Positions 19,261 through 27,244 of a stretch of DNA of 64,000 bases are shown one piece after another. The position numbers and the translations under genes are program-made. How positions within the stretch are numbered: position 1 is the first letter of the stretch; each line of letters opens with the position of its first letter. Source of the stretch: Thalassotalea psychrophila (GTDB lineage Bacteria; Pseudomonadota; Gammaproteobacteria; Enterobacterales; Alteromonadaceae); the NCBI RefSeq assembly GCF_031583595.1, contig NZ_CP134145.1, positions 3,906,001 through 3,970,000 on the forward strand. The letters run 5' to 3'. The notes under the pieces were generated by a model, which did no database searches, had not been told where the DNA came from, and worked only from the letters and a program-made list of their open reading frames with translations.

Positions 19261-21054
19261 ATGCGCCACGGGCAACATTCAACAACTGAAGCGGACAGCT
19301 TCAATTGGAAAATAATCAAACACGTTATTCCCTATTTATTTGAATATAAACGGAGAATCTTTAACGCGTTAATTTTTATGATCTTAGCAAAACTTGCCAG
19401 TGTCGGTTTACCCTTTATTTTAAAATACATCGTTGATGACCTGGATACATCAGCAAATGATGCCAGCGCATTGGTAATTGCTCCAATAGCTTTGGTAATT
19501 GCTTATGGAATAGTACGGTTTTCAAATGTATTGTTTGGTGAAATTCGAGATACGCTATTTGGTCGTGTTACCGAGCGCGCTATTCGCCGCATTGGCTTAA
19601 AAGTTTTCCAGCACCTGCACAGTTTAGATTTAGAGTTTCATTTAAACCGCCGTACAGGCGGTTTATCTCGTGATATTGAACGTGGCACCAGTGGTATTAA
19701 CTTTTTAATGCGTTTTATGGTGTTTAATATTATTCCTACCCTGTTAGAAATTGGCCTAGTTGTTTTCATCCTGTTTTTCAATTACGGCATCAATTTTGCG
19801 GCTATCACCTTAGCTTCGATAATTATTTATGTTGGTTATTCGGTAAAGACAACTGAGTGGCGAACAGGCTTTGTTCGCCAAGCGAATAAAGCTGATTCAG
19901 CAAGTAACTCACAGGCCATAGATAGTTTAATTAACTACGAAACTACAAAGTATTTTACCAGCGAAGCCTATGAAGCCAATCGTTACGACAATGAACTGGC
20001 TGACTGGGAAATTGCCAAGCGTAAAAACCGGCTATCACTGTTTGTATTGAATGGTGGGCAGGCATTGGTCATTGCCACTTCGATGACCGCAATGATGGCG
20101 CTAGCAGCAACACAAGTAGCAAATGGTGAAATGACTTTAGGTGATTTTGTTTTAATAAATGCTTTTATGATGCAAATTTTTTTACCGCTTAATTTCTTAG
20201 GTTTTGTCTATCGAGAAATGAAAGGCTCGTTAGCCAATATTGAGTTGATGTTTAACTTGCTTTCTATAAAGCCCAAAGTTGTTGAAAAAGAAGACGCTGT
20301 TGCTCTAAAAATTAGCAATGGCAGTGTTGCTTTTAACGATGTTTCATTTAAATATCATAGTGACCGTCCTATCCTAAAAAATGTGAATTTTACTATTAAT
20401 CCAGGCGAGAAAGTCGCAATAGTTGGCGCCAGTGGTGGCGGTAAATCAACATTGGTGAAATTGCTATTCCGATTTTATGACTTATCGAGTGGCTCAATAA
20501 AAATTGATGGACAAGACATTAGTTCACTCACTTTTAATTCACTACGCAAAGCTATCGGAATAGTGCCGCAAGATACGGTGTTATTTAACGATAACATTAT
20601 TGAAAATGTTCGCTATGGTAAGCAAGGGGCAAGTGATGAAGAGGTACTGAATGCGATAAAATTAGCGCATTTAGATGGATTTATTCAGTCGCTACCTGAG
20701 GGTGTAAATACCATGGTTGGTGAACGAGGCCTGAAATTATCTGGGGGAGAAAAGCAGCGAGTAGCTATAGCACGTACCATCCTTAAAAAGCCACCTATTT
20801 TAGTGTTTGATGAAGCAACCTCATCATTAGACAGCAAGTCAGAGCAAGCAATTATGAGTGCCCTTAAAGAACTGTCACAGGGTGTTACTAGCATGGTGAT
20901 CGCACACCGTTTGTCCACCATTAGTGATGCAGATAAAATAATAGTTATAGAGCAAGGTGAAGTAGTAGAGCACGGCTCCCACACTCAGCTACTTGCACAA
21001 AATGGCTCTTACGCTAAGCTATGGACAATTCAACAGCAAAATGAAGATGAGTAG
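19261..21054 (+). CDS. Atm1-type ABC exporter (half-transporter, fused TMD and NBD)
   Basis: About 597 residues from ATG 19261; an in-frame GTG lies at 19249. The N-terminal membrane domain, about 20-320 with six helices, is of the Atm1/HMT1 type: HLHSLDLEFHLNRRTGGLSR is the family hallmark. The nucleotide-binding domain has Walker A GASGGGKST (near 389), signature LSGGEKQR, Walker B ILVFDEATSSLD and the H-loop AHRLST. Bacterial Atm1 exporters move glutathione conjugates or glutathione-metal complexes to the periplasm. The gamma-glutamyltransferase gene starts 6 nt later, which supports a glutathione-linked role: export, then periplasmic breakdown. Confidence 0.92.
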   Translation: MRHGQHSTTEADSFNWKIIKHVIPYLFEYKRRIFNALIFMILAKLASVGLPFILKYIVDDLDTSANDASALVIAPIALVIAYGIVRFSNVLFGEIRDTLFGRVTERAIRRIGLKVFQHLHSLDLEFHLNRRTGGLSRDIERGTSGINFLMRFMVFNIIPTLLEIGLVVFILFFNYGINFAAITLASIIIYVGYSVKTTEWRTGFVRQANKADSASNSQAIDSLINYETTKYFTSEAYEANRYDNELADWEIAKRKNRLSLFVLNGGQALVIATSMTAMMALAATQVANGEMTLGDFVLINAFMMQIFLPLNFLGFVYREMKGSLANIELMFNLLSIKPKVVEKEDAVALKISNGSVAFNDVSFKYHSDRPILKNVNFTINPGEKVAIVGASGGGKSTLVKLLFRFYDLSSGSIKIDGQDISSLTFNSLRKAIGIVPQDTVLFNDNIIENVRYGKQGASDEEVLNAIKLAHLDGFIQSLPEGVNTMVGERGLKLSGGEKQRVAIARTILKKPPILVFDEATSSLDSKSEQAIMSALKELSQGVTSMVIAHRLSTISDADKIIVIEQGEVVEHGSHTQLLAQNGSYAKLWTIQQQNEDE

Positions 21055-21060
21055 AAAACG

Positions 21061-22905
21061 ATGAACTTCAAATTAATAATTATACCTGCCTGTACCGTTT
21101 TCTTTTTAGCGGCCTGCAATGATGGAAATGAGATGAGTTCAAATGACGTTCCAATTGAGGTTTCAACTGACAATAGAATTGTTTATGTTGGCGAAAACAA
21201 TGAAGCAGTTACTATGAGGGAAGATGGACGTGGCGATCGTGTCGTCAACGCTCCTTGGGCAACTCGTTCGGCGGTGCTTGCAACTAATGGTATGGCAGCA
21301 ACATCTCATCCTTTAGCGAGCCAAATTGCCATAGATATTCTAAAAAAAGGCGGTAGTGCTGTAGATGCGGCTATTGCAGCTAATGCAGCAATAGGTCTAA
21401 TGGAGCCAACAGGTAATGGTATTGGAGGTGATTTATTTGCCATTGTTTGGGATCCAAAAACCGAGAAACTGCACGGTTTGAATGGTTCAGGTCGCAGTGC
21501 AAAAGGTCAAACCCTAGCTGATTTAAAAGCAAAAATTGGTGATGTTAGTGAAATACCTAATTGGGGCACTGCGCCAGTAACCGTTCCGGGTACAGTAGAT
21601 GCCTGGTATGAGTTACACGACAAGTTTGGCAAAATTTCAATGACCGATAACCTCGCGCCAGCGATAAAATACGCAAAAGAGGGTTTTCCTGTTACTGAAG
21701 TGGTTTCTTATTATATGGGTATATACCAAGCCCGTTATGAAAAACTATTTGCCGCAGGTGAAATAGAAGAAATCGCCAATTATCAAGCGACTTACCTTAT
21801 CGATGGAAAATACATTAAAGAAGGGCAGATATTTAAAAACCCAGATTTAGCCAATACTTTATCGATGATCGCCAAAGGTGGCCGAGCTGCGTTCTATAAA
21901 GGCAAAATCGCAGATACTATCGATGCTTATTTTAAACGCATTGATGGTCCTCTACGTAAAGAAGATTTTGCTTCACATACCAGTACATGGATAGATCCTG
22001 TGTCAGTAAATTATCGTGGTGTAGATGTATGGGAATTACCGCCAAATGGGCAAGGCATAGCTGCGCTGCAAATGTTAAACATACTTGAAGGATATGACTT
22101 AAAAGCTATGGGTCATAATAGTGCCGATTATTTACATGTTATGACTGAAGCGAAAAAACTCGCCTTTGAAGACCGAGCACGCTTTTATGCTGACCCAGAT
22201 TATTACAATGTTCCTTTAGATGGATTGTTATCAAAAGAGTATGGCAAAAGCCGCCGCGCATTAATAAATATGGATAAAGCAGCACTAGAAGTTGATCATG
22301 GAGATCCAAAACTTCTTGAAGGCGATACCATATACATGACGGTAGCGGATAAAGACGGCATGATGGTGTCACTTATTCAAAGTAATTATCGTGGTATGGG
22401 TACTGGCCTTGTTGCCGATGGGTTAGGTTTTATTTTTCAAAACCGCGGTGCACAATATTCTTTATCTGAAGATCATCCAAATGTTTATGCTCCAAACAAG
22501 CGCCCTTTCCACACTATAATTCCAGCGTTTATGACAAAAGATGGCAAACCATTAATGAGCTTTGGTTTAATGGGCGGCGCTATGCAACCACAGGGACATG
22601 TGCAGATGGTCGCAAATATCATCGACTTTGGTATGGGAGTACAACAAGCAGGTGACGCTGCTCGATATCACCACAACGGTTCTACCGAACCTACTTGGCA
22701 AGCAAGGATGAAGGATGGCGGTGTGCTTGAATTAGAAAGTGGTGTGAAAGCCGATGTAGTAAGAGAGCTGCAAAAACGTGGTCATAAAGTAAATATCACC
22801 AGTGGTCCATTTGGTGGCTATCAAGCGATATGGTTAGATCCTAAAACGGGTGTTTATCATGGCGCCAGCGAAATGCGTAAAGATGGCATGGCGATAGGAT
22901 ATTAA
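21061..22905 (+). CDS. ggt: Gamma-glutamyltransferase (lipoprotein)
   Basis: A 614-residue N-terminal nucleophile hydrolase that splits the gamma-glutamyl bond of glutathione and its conjugates. A lipoprotein signal (FFLAAC) places it outside the inner membrane. It is made as one chain and cleaved itself before Thr423 in GDTIYMTVADKDG; that threonine is the nucleophile. DAAIAANAAIGLMEPTGNGI is the large-subunit hallmark, and the GLMGGAMQPQGH segment gives the oxyanion glycines. It starts 6 nt after the Atm1-type exporter, so they are one operon and probably act on the same glutathione conjugates. It ends 55 nt before the convergent GNAT gene. Confidence 0.95.
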   Translation: MNFKLIIIPACTVFFLAACNDGNEMSSNDVPIEVSTDNRIVYVGENNEAVTMREDGRGDRVVNAPWATRSAVLATNGMAATSHPLASQIAIDILKKGGSAVDAAIAANAAIGLMEPTGNGIGGDLFAIVWDPKTEKLHGLNGSGRSAKGQTLADLKAKIGDVSEIPNWGTAPVTVPGTVDAWYELHDKFGKISMTDNLAPAIKYAKEGFPVTEVVSYYMGIYQARYEKLFAAGEIEEIANYQATYLIDGKYIKEGQIFKNPDLANTLSMIAKGGRAAFYKGKIADTIDAYFKRIDGPLRKEDFASHTSTWIDPVSVNYRGVDVWELPPNGQGIAALQMLNILEGYDLKAMGHNSADYLHVMTEAKKLAFEDRARFYADPDYYNVPLDGLLSKEYGKSRRALINMDKAALEVDHGDPKLLEGDTIYMTVADKDGMMVSLIQSNYRGMGTGLVADGLGFIFQNRGAQYSLSEDHPNVYAPNKRPFHTIIPAFMTKDGKPLMSFGLMGGAMQPQGHVQMVANIIDFGMGVQQAGDAARYHHNGSTEPTWQARMKDGGVLELESGVKADVVRELQKRGHKVNITSGPFGGYQAIWLDPKTGVYHGASEMRKDGMAIGY

Positions 22906-22959
22906 AGTACTATTTTTATAATGAGTTGTGCTCAGAGGGTTGAGCGCAACTGTTATTGG

Positions 22960-23454
22960 TTATTCTGACAATTGAAGCTCCATTTGTAGATCATCCATCA
23001 CATACCCTTCACCAATATCTGCACAAACTTCGCCGGTATTTGTAAAACCAAACTTATAGTATGCGGCAATAGTGTCTCTATTGTTTTTATTCACCGTTAA
23101 GGTAATTTTACTAAGGTTATTTTCTTCTGCCACCTTTTTAATAAATGCCATTGATAACTTCCCTAGGCCTAGGCCTCGTTCAGCAGATTGAATATATATT
23201 TTACTTAAAAACAGCTCGCTAGCTTTCAATTGCACGCCTATATAGCCAACAATTTCCCCTTTATTCTTAACCAAATAATATTGGTAATTATCATCGGCTA
23301 TTTGCTCAGCAATAACTTGCTTTGAATTAAACTTTTCAAGCATGTATTCAACTTGTTCTATACCGATTATCGATGTGTAATGCTCAGTCCAAATTATTCG
23401 AGCAACAGTAACAACTTCATCTAAGTCTTTGTCCGTTGTAACTAAATGGAACAT
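22960..23454 (-). CDS. GNAT family N-acetyltransferase
   Basis: 164 residues from ATG 23454, preceded by AAAGG at good spacing; an upstream ATG at 23487 is less likely. The GNAT fold is seen in GEIVGYIGVQL, LSKIYIQSAERGLGLGKLSM (acetyl-CoA P-loop, here RGLGLGK) and LTVNKNNRDTIAAYYKFGF. Substrate unknown: it could be a small molecule or a protein N-terminus. The NSS transporter gene upstream stops 39 nt before this start, so they may share a transcript. Confidence 0.88.
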   Translation of the reverse strand: MFHLVTTDKDLDEVVTVARIIWTEHYTSIIGIEQVEYMLEKFNSKQVIAEQIADDNYQYYLVKNKGEIVGYIGVQLKASELFLSKIYIQSAERGLGLGKLSMAFIKKVAEENNLSKITLTVNKNNRDTIAAYYKFGFTNTGEVCADIGEGYVMDDLQMELQLSE

Positions 23455-23493
23455 ATTTTTACCTTTATAATGAGATAATACCTGCACTTAAAC

Positions 23494-24846
23494 CTATGTA
23501 TTGAGATAATGAATAAATACCAAAGCTATCGCTGTTGGACAAATAAATTTCACGTACCAAGGCCAAACTTTCCAAAAAAAACTATTTTCGACATCATCAT
23601 TGCCTTGCTGTAGTTCTTTTAATATTTCATTCCTATGCCAAATCCAACCGACAAAAATACAGGCAAGCATGGCAATAATAGGCTGTCCATATTCTGTTGC
23701 TATAGTAATAACTAACCCAAGCAATACCTCTACATTACTAATAATAGCGGCGCTTATTATAAAAATTACTCCGCCAATAATCATACTGGCTTTTTTACGT
23801 TCCATATTATGGCGTTCAACGACATAAGATACAGGTGTTTCAAGCATTGATATTGAAGATGTTAAAGCGGCAATAGTCATCAATACAAAAAACGTAAATG
23901 CGACAATAGAACCAACAGCTCCCATGGAACTAAACAAGCTAGGCAGAACAACAAAGACCACATTTGAACCTGAAATAAGACTACCATCTTCAGCAAAAAT
24001 GGCGACCCCCTGTGCTTGCGCCACGTACATTGCTGGAATAATTAATAAACCAGCTAAAAAAGCGATAGAAACATCAATCAAAGTGACTTGTGCACCTAAG
24101 CTGATCAAATTTTCTTTTTTTGAAATGTAAGATCCATAAATAACCATAGTACTGGTGCCGATAGATAGGGAAAAAAACGCTTGGCCCAATGCACTAATTA
24201 TTAAATTTGGATCTAATGTTCGAGTAAAGTCAGGGTTTAAATAGGCATTAAGACCTACGCTTGCACCTTCTAATGTAAACACATAAACGATCAAACATAT
24301 TAACAGCCCTATTAATAACGGCATTAATCGGGATGACCATTTTTCGATACCTTCTTTAACGCCTTTTCTGATTATATAAAGTGTTAAAAACATAAAAGAC
24401 GCGGTAAAGAACAAATTTCGAATTAGTGAATCTGTCACTACCCAACCAGAAATGGCGTCCAAACCTGCTATTTGGGTTATTGGTTCTATAGCAAATGACA
24501 TCATTCGGCCGGCGAGAATACCATAAAAACTTAAAATTAAAGATGCAAATATAATACCGCCAAAGCCAACAATAAAAGCAAAGCGTTTTTGAAATAATGT
24601 TCGGGATAGTTTTTGTAAAGAAGTAACAGCGTTAGCCTGACCATAGCGGCCAATCAATAACTCCGCCATAAATGCGGGGTAAGCTAAGGAAAAAGCTAAG
24701 ATCAAATAAACAAGTACAAACGCTGCGCCACCGTTATTCGCGGTTTGTGTGGGAAACCCCCAAATATTACCTAAGCCAACGGCAGAACCAGCTGCCGCTA
24801 AAATAAAACCAATACGGGAACTGAACTCACCTCTTACATTTGCCAT
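23494..24846 (-). CDS. Sodium-dependent transporter, NSS (SNF) family
   Basis: A 450-residue inner-membrane symporter with about 11-12 helices, of the LeuT-like NSS family, which takes up amino acids or related compounds with sodium. The N-terminal motif SSRIGFILAAAGSAVGLGNI and WGFPTQTANNGGAAF forms the TM1 sodium and substrate site. GQAFFSLSIGTSTMVIYGSY is the TM6 region. The substrate cannot be read from the sequence. The minus-strand start ATG 24846 leads the possible pair with the GNAT gene. It ends near 23494, with no obvious terminator before the GNAT gene. Confidence 0.93.
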   Translation of the reverse strand: MANVRGEFSSRIGFILAAAGSAVGLGNIWGFPTQTANNGGAAFVLVYLILAFSLAYPAFMAELLIGRYGQANAVTSLQKLSRTLFQKRFAFIVGFGGIIFASLILSFYGILAGRMMSFAIEPITQIAGLDAISGWVVTDSLIRNLFFTASFMFLTLYIIRKGVKEGIEKWSSRLMPLLIGLLICLIVYVFTLEGASVGLNAYLNPDFTRTLDPNLIISALGQAFFSLSIGTSTMVIYGSYISKKENLISLGAQVTLIDVSIAFLAGLLIIPAMYVAQAQGVAIFAEDGSLISGSNVVFVVLPSLFSSMGAVGSIVAFTFFVLMTIAALTSSISMLETPVSYVVERHNMERKKASMIIGGVIFIISAAIISNVEVLLGLVITIATEYGQPIIAMLACIFVGWIWHRNEILKELQQGNDDVENSFFWKVWPWYVKFICPTAIALVFIHYLNT

Positions 24847-24955
24847 AAATACCGTCTTTATTTTCTGATCAACCTGAAGTTAGTGTACACAAAAAATACA
24901 GTTTGGACAGCACTTCGAGTTTAGACTGTCTATATTGGAATATTCCAGCAGATAC

Positions 24956-24983
24956 AAAAAAGGCCTGATAGATCAGGCCTTTG
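24956..24983 (-). terminator. Intrinsic terminator of ssb
   Basis: AAAGGCCTGA-tcta-TCAGGCC then TTTTTTG on the minus strand. A strong stem and T run, 20 nt after the ssb stop. Confidence 0.9.
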
Positions 24984-25004
24984 TTCTTAATAATTTAGCG
25001 CTAT

Positions 25005-25658
25005 TTAGAAGGGAATATCATCATCAAAATCCATTACAGGCTCTTGAGGATTCACTTTAGGAGCTTGTTGTTGGTTTTGCTTTTGAAAGCCACCTTGTTG
25101 TTGGCCTTGCTGCTGATAACCGCCTTGTTGAGGAGCTTGTTGTTGGAAACCTCCACCCTGTTGAGGAGCTTGTTGCTGATAGCCCCCCTGTTGCATACCT
25201 GAATTTTGTGCTGCTGCTGCAGGTTTGCTGTATGTATTTTGTTGTGCTGCTGGCTTGTTAAAACCGCCTTGTGGGGCTTGTTGTTGGAAACCACCAGCTG
25301 AAGCGCCTTGGTTTGCACCACGTGAATCTAACATTTGCATTTCGTTAGCACGAATTTCAGTAGTGTATTGATCAACACCCTGAGCATTTTGCCATTTACG
25401 CGTTTGTAAACGACCTTCAATGTATACTTTTGAACCCTTTTTCAAGTATTCACCAGCAATTTCAGCTAAACGATTGTTAAATACAACACGATGCCATTCA
25501 GTGATCTCTTTTGGCTCACCTGTTTGCTTGTCTTTCCAGCTTTCAGATGTTGCAACTGTTATGTTACAAATTGAACCACCACTAGGGAAAAATTTAACTT
25601 CAGGATCTTGTCCTAAGTTACCTACAACTATTACTTTATTAACACCACGACTGGCCAT
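25005..25658 (-). CDS. ssb: Single-stranded DNA-binding protein
   Basis: 217 residues. The OB fold occupies about 1-110 ([20 protein letters not shown] at the start, [20 protein letters not shown] in the middle). The last residues MDFDDDIPF are the conserved acidic tip that docks RecQ, PriA, Exo I and other partners. The linker, about 115-205, is very rich in glutamine and glycine, with repeated QQAPQQGG and QQGGYQQQ units, and is longer than in E. coli Ssb (178 residues in all). It coats single-stranded DNA in replication and repair. No uvrA or consensus LexA site (CTGT-N8-ACAG) was seen upstream. Confidence 0.96.
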   Translation of the reverse strand: MASRGVNKVIVVGNLGQDPEVKFFPSGGSICNITVATSESWKDKQTGEPKEITEWHRVVFNNRLAEIAGEYLKKGSKVYIEGRLQTRKWQNAQGVDQYTTEIRANEMQMLDSRGANQGASAGGFQQQAPQGGFNKPAAQQNTYSKPAAAAQNSGMQQGGYQQQAPQQGGGFQQQAPQQGGYQQQGQQQGGFQKQNQQQAPKVNPQEPVMDFDDDIPF

Positions 25659-25779
25659 GAAAAATCCTGTTTTTACTTTAAATTTATAATAATAACTCGC
25701 CGATAAGGAGTGTGTACGAGCTACGCAGTTTACTTTTTATTATCCGAATAATATATTTAATATCTTCGAATTTAGTCGA

Positions 25780-25794
25780 TCAGTGTATCACTGA
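25780..25794. promoter_or_regulatory. 15-bp palindrome upstream of ssb, possible operator
   Basis: TCAGTGTATCACTGA is a perfect 6-bp inverted repeat around TAT, 122 bases upstream of the ssb start codon. It does not match the LexA consensus. A regulator cannot be named. Confidence 0.3.
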
Positions 25795-25864
25795 AATTTA
25801 ATTTTAAAAAGCGATAAAGCAGACTTAATTGGCATTTATAAAAAGGTGCTTGAGTACAAAACTA

Positions 25865-25904
25865 ATACCATCCATGCTGATTTCCATTCCCTCATCCCTG
25901 AAGT
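25865..25904. repeat. Diverged copy of the 43-bp intergenic repeat
   Basis: ATACCATCCATGCTGATTTC and the following CATTCCCTCATCCCTGAAGT align with the copies at 1081 and 1133 with roughly a quarter of positions changed. As there, the sequence CCCTGAAGTAAAAA runs straight into a terminator. Confidence 0.7.
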
Positions 25905-25944
25905 AAAAAAAAGCCTTAATATAATCAACAATTAAGGCTTTTTT
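25905..25944. terminator. Bidirectional terminator
   Basis: AAGCCTTAAT, 10-nt loop, ATTAAGGCTT, with T runs on both strands. On the minus strand it ends the outer-membrane protein gene at 25967. Confidence 0.8.
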
Positions 25945-25966
25945 AAAAATAAAAAATTTGTAAAAA

Positions 25967-27106
25967 TTAAAAGCTCAATTGCCAACCTAACGTTGCCTGC
26001 CAATCCGTTTTAAGTTGCGTGCCTTCAAAGTCTTGCTCTATTGGCTGAGAGTATTCGAATGAAATTTGTTGATTTTTCAGCATACCATCAATGAAACCAT
26101 AATTTGCCCCTATAGCCCAGTCAATTTGGCTAACGCCACGTTGCTTAGGATCTGCAGTTGGCATCATCATAGAGTTTAATCGTTGATCATGACCTGAATA
26201 GTTGCCTTTATCTAAATAGCTTAAACGCATAGATAAACTTAATGATTGATTAACGCCATAACCTACCCAGTTATGCCATTGAATTTTATCACCGGGTTTA
26301 TAATCGGCATCATTTTCTTCAATAGCTGTTTCATAGTTTATCTGTGTACCTAATTGCCATTTATCAACATCATAAACATAAGTATAACCAGCAAGAATAT
26401 TGGTAGTGTCCGTGCCTAGTTGCATTGGGTAACCCATAAGGGTTTCTTCACCCATCATGTTGTTACGAGTTTGATCAATATCCCCTGTTGGTAATCGCAC
26501 TCCTAAAGTAAAATGACTACGGTAATTGTCACCATTAAAGCCATTAATTAATGCGCTAATAGAAATATCTGCTAAGCCATCACTTTCCATTTCCATAGCA
26601 TGAGTCATCATTGGCATTTCTGTCATGCCCATGCCACTGTTCATACTAGTGCCCATATCCATCTCAGAATTCATACCCATCTCACCTTCCATAGGCATTG
26701 ATGGCATTAATGAAGTCATTTCTTGGTCAACAAAGTTTGCCATAACCATCAAAGTTAAATTACTCGTTGGTGCGTACATTAAACCAAGCATGTGCATATT
26801 CATGGTCATTTCTTCAGGAACCATAGCGTAATTCTGCAATGCACCTGTCGCGCTTGTGCTCGATGTACCTGTTTGTAAACCCTTCATTTCCATGGTCATG
26901 TAACGATAAGATGCCATCCAGCCACCTTCATGGTGTAAATGATCACCCATTACTGAGATTGGCGTTTTTGAGGCTGGTATGTTCATTTCACCATTTTCAT
27001 CTGGCATATGATGATGCTGATGTTGGTTTGCCTGACTTGAAAAGCTAGTGGCAGCAAACAGAGATAAAAGCACTAAAGTAGATTGGGAAATTTTAAATAT
27101 TTTCAT
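25967..27106 (-). CDS. Met/His-rich outer-membrane transporter-like protein
   Basis: About 379 residues from ATG 27106 (MKIFKISQSTLVLLSLFA), with a cleaved signal ending near SSQA. The mature protein opens with HQHHHMP, and a methionine-dense segment (15 Met in about 41 residues) lies near residues 145-185. The C-terminal half has alternating strands and ends WQATLGWQLSF, with the terminal Phe expected of an outer-membrane beta-barrel. It resembles the family annotated as putative transporter or MetA-pathway phenol degradation. The Met and His clusters suggest copper or silver binding, but this is inference. An upstream TTG start at 27130 is possible but less likely. Confidence 0.75.
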   Translation of the reverse strand: MKIFKISQSTLVLLSLFAATSFSSQANQHQHHHMPDENGEMNIPASKTPISVMGDHLHHEGGWMASYRYMTMEMKGLQTGTSSTSATGALQNYAMVPEEMTMNMHMLGLMYAPTSNLTLMVMANFVDQEMTSLMPSMPMEGEMGMNSEMDMGTSMNSGMGMTEMPMMTHAMEMESDGLADISISALINGFNGDNYRSHFTLGVRLPTGDIDQTRNNMMGEETLMGYPMQLGTDTTNILAGYTYVYDVDKWQLGTQINYETAIEENDADYKPGDKIQWHNWVGYGVNQSLSLSMRLSYLDKGNYSGHDQRLNSMMMPTADPKQRGVSQIDWAIGANYGFIDGMLKNQQISFEYSQPIEQDFEGTQLKTDWQATLGWQLSF

Positions 27107-27244
27107 GAGCGTTTTCTTATTGTTAAACAAAGCAGTAGAGATTTGTAAAAAACAAGTTAACAGGCTAAGAAAGGTTTGAATAGTAAAAATTAAAACGCCA
27201 CCACATTATTTGTGGCGGCGTTGATACAAATCAAACGTTAGCGT

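Larger units (their letters stand above)
25659..25964. other. Gene-free stretch upstream of ssb
   Basis: About 300 AT-rich bases. It holds a 15-bp palindrome TCAGTG-TAT-CACTGA (25780-25794), a diverged copy of the 43-bp repeat (25865-25904), and a bidirectional terminator (25905-25944). No gene is visible. Confidence 0.6.
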
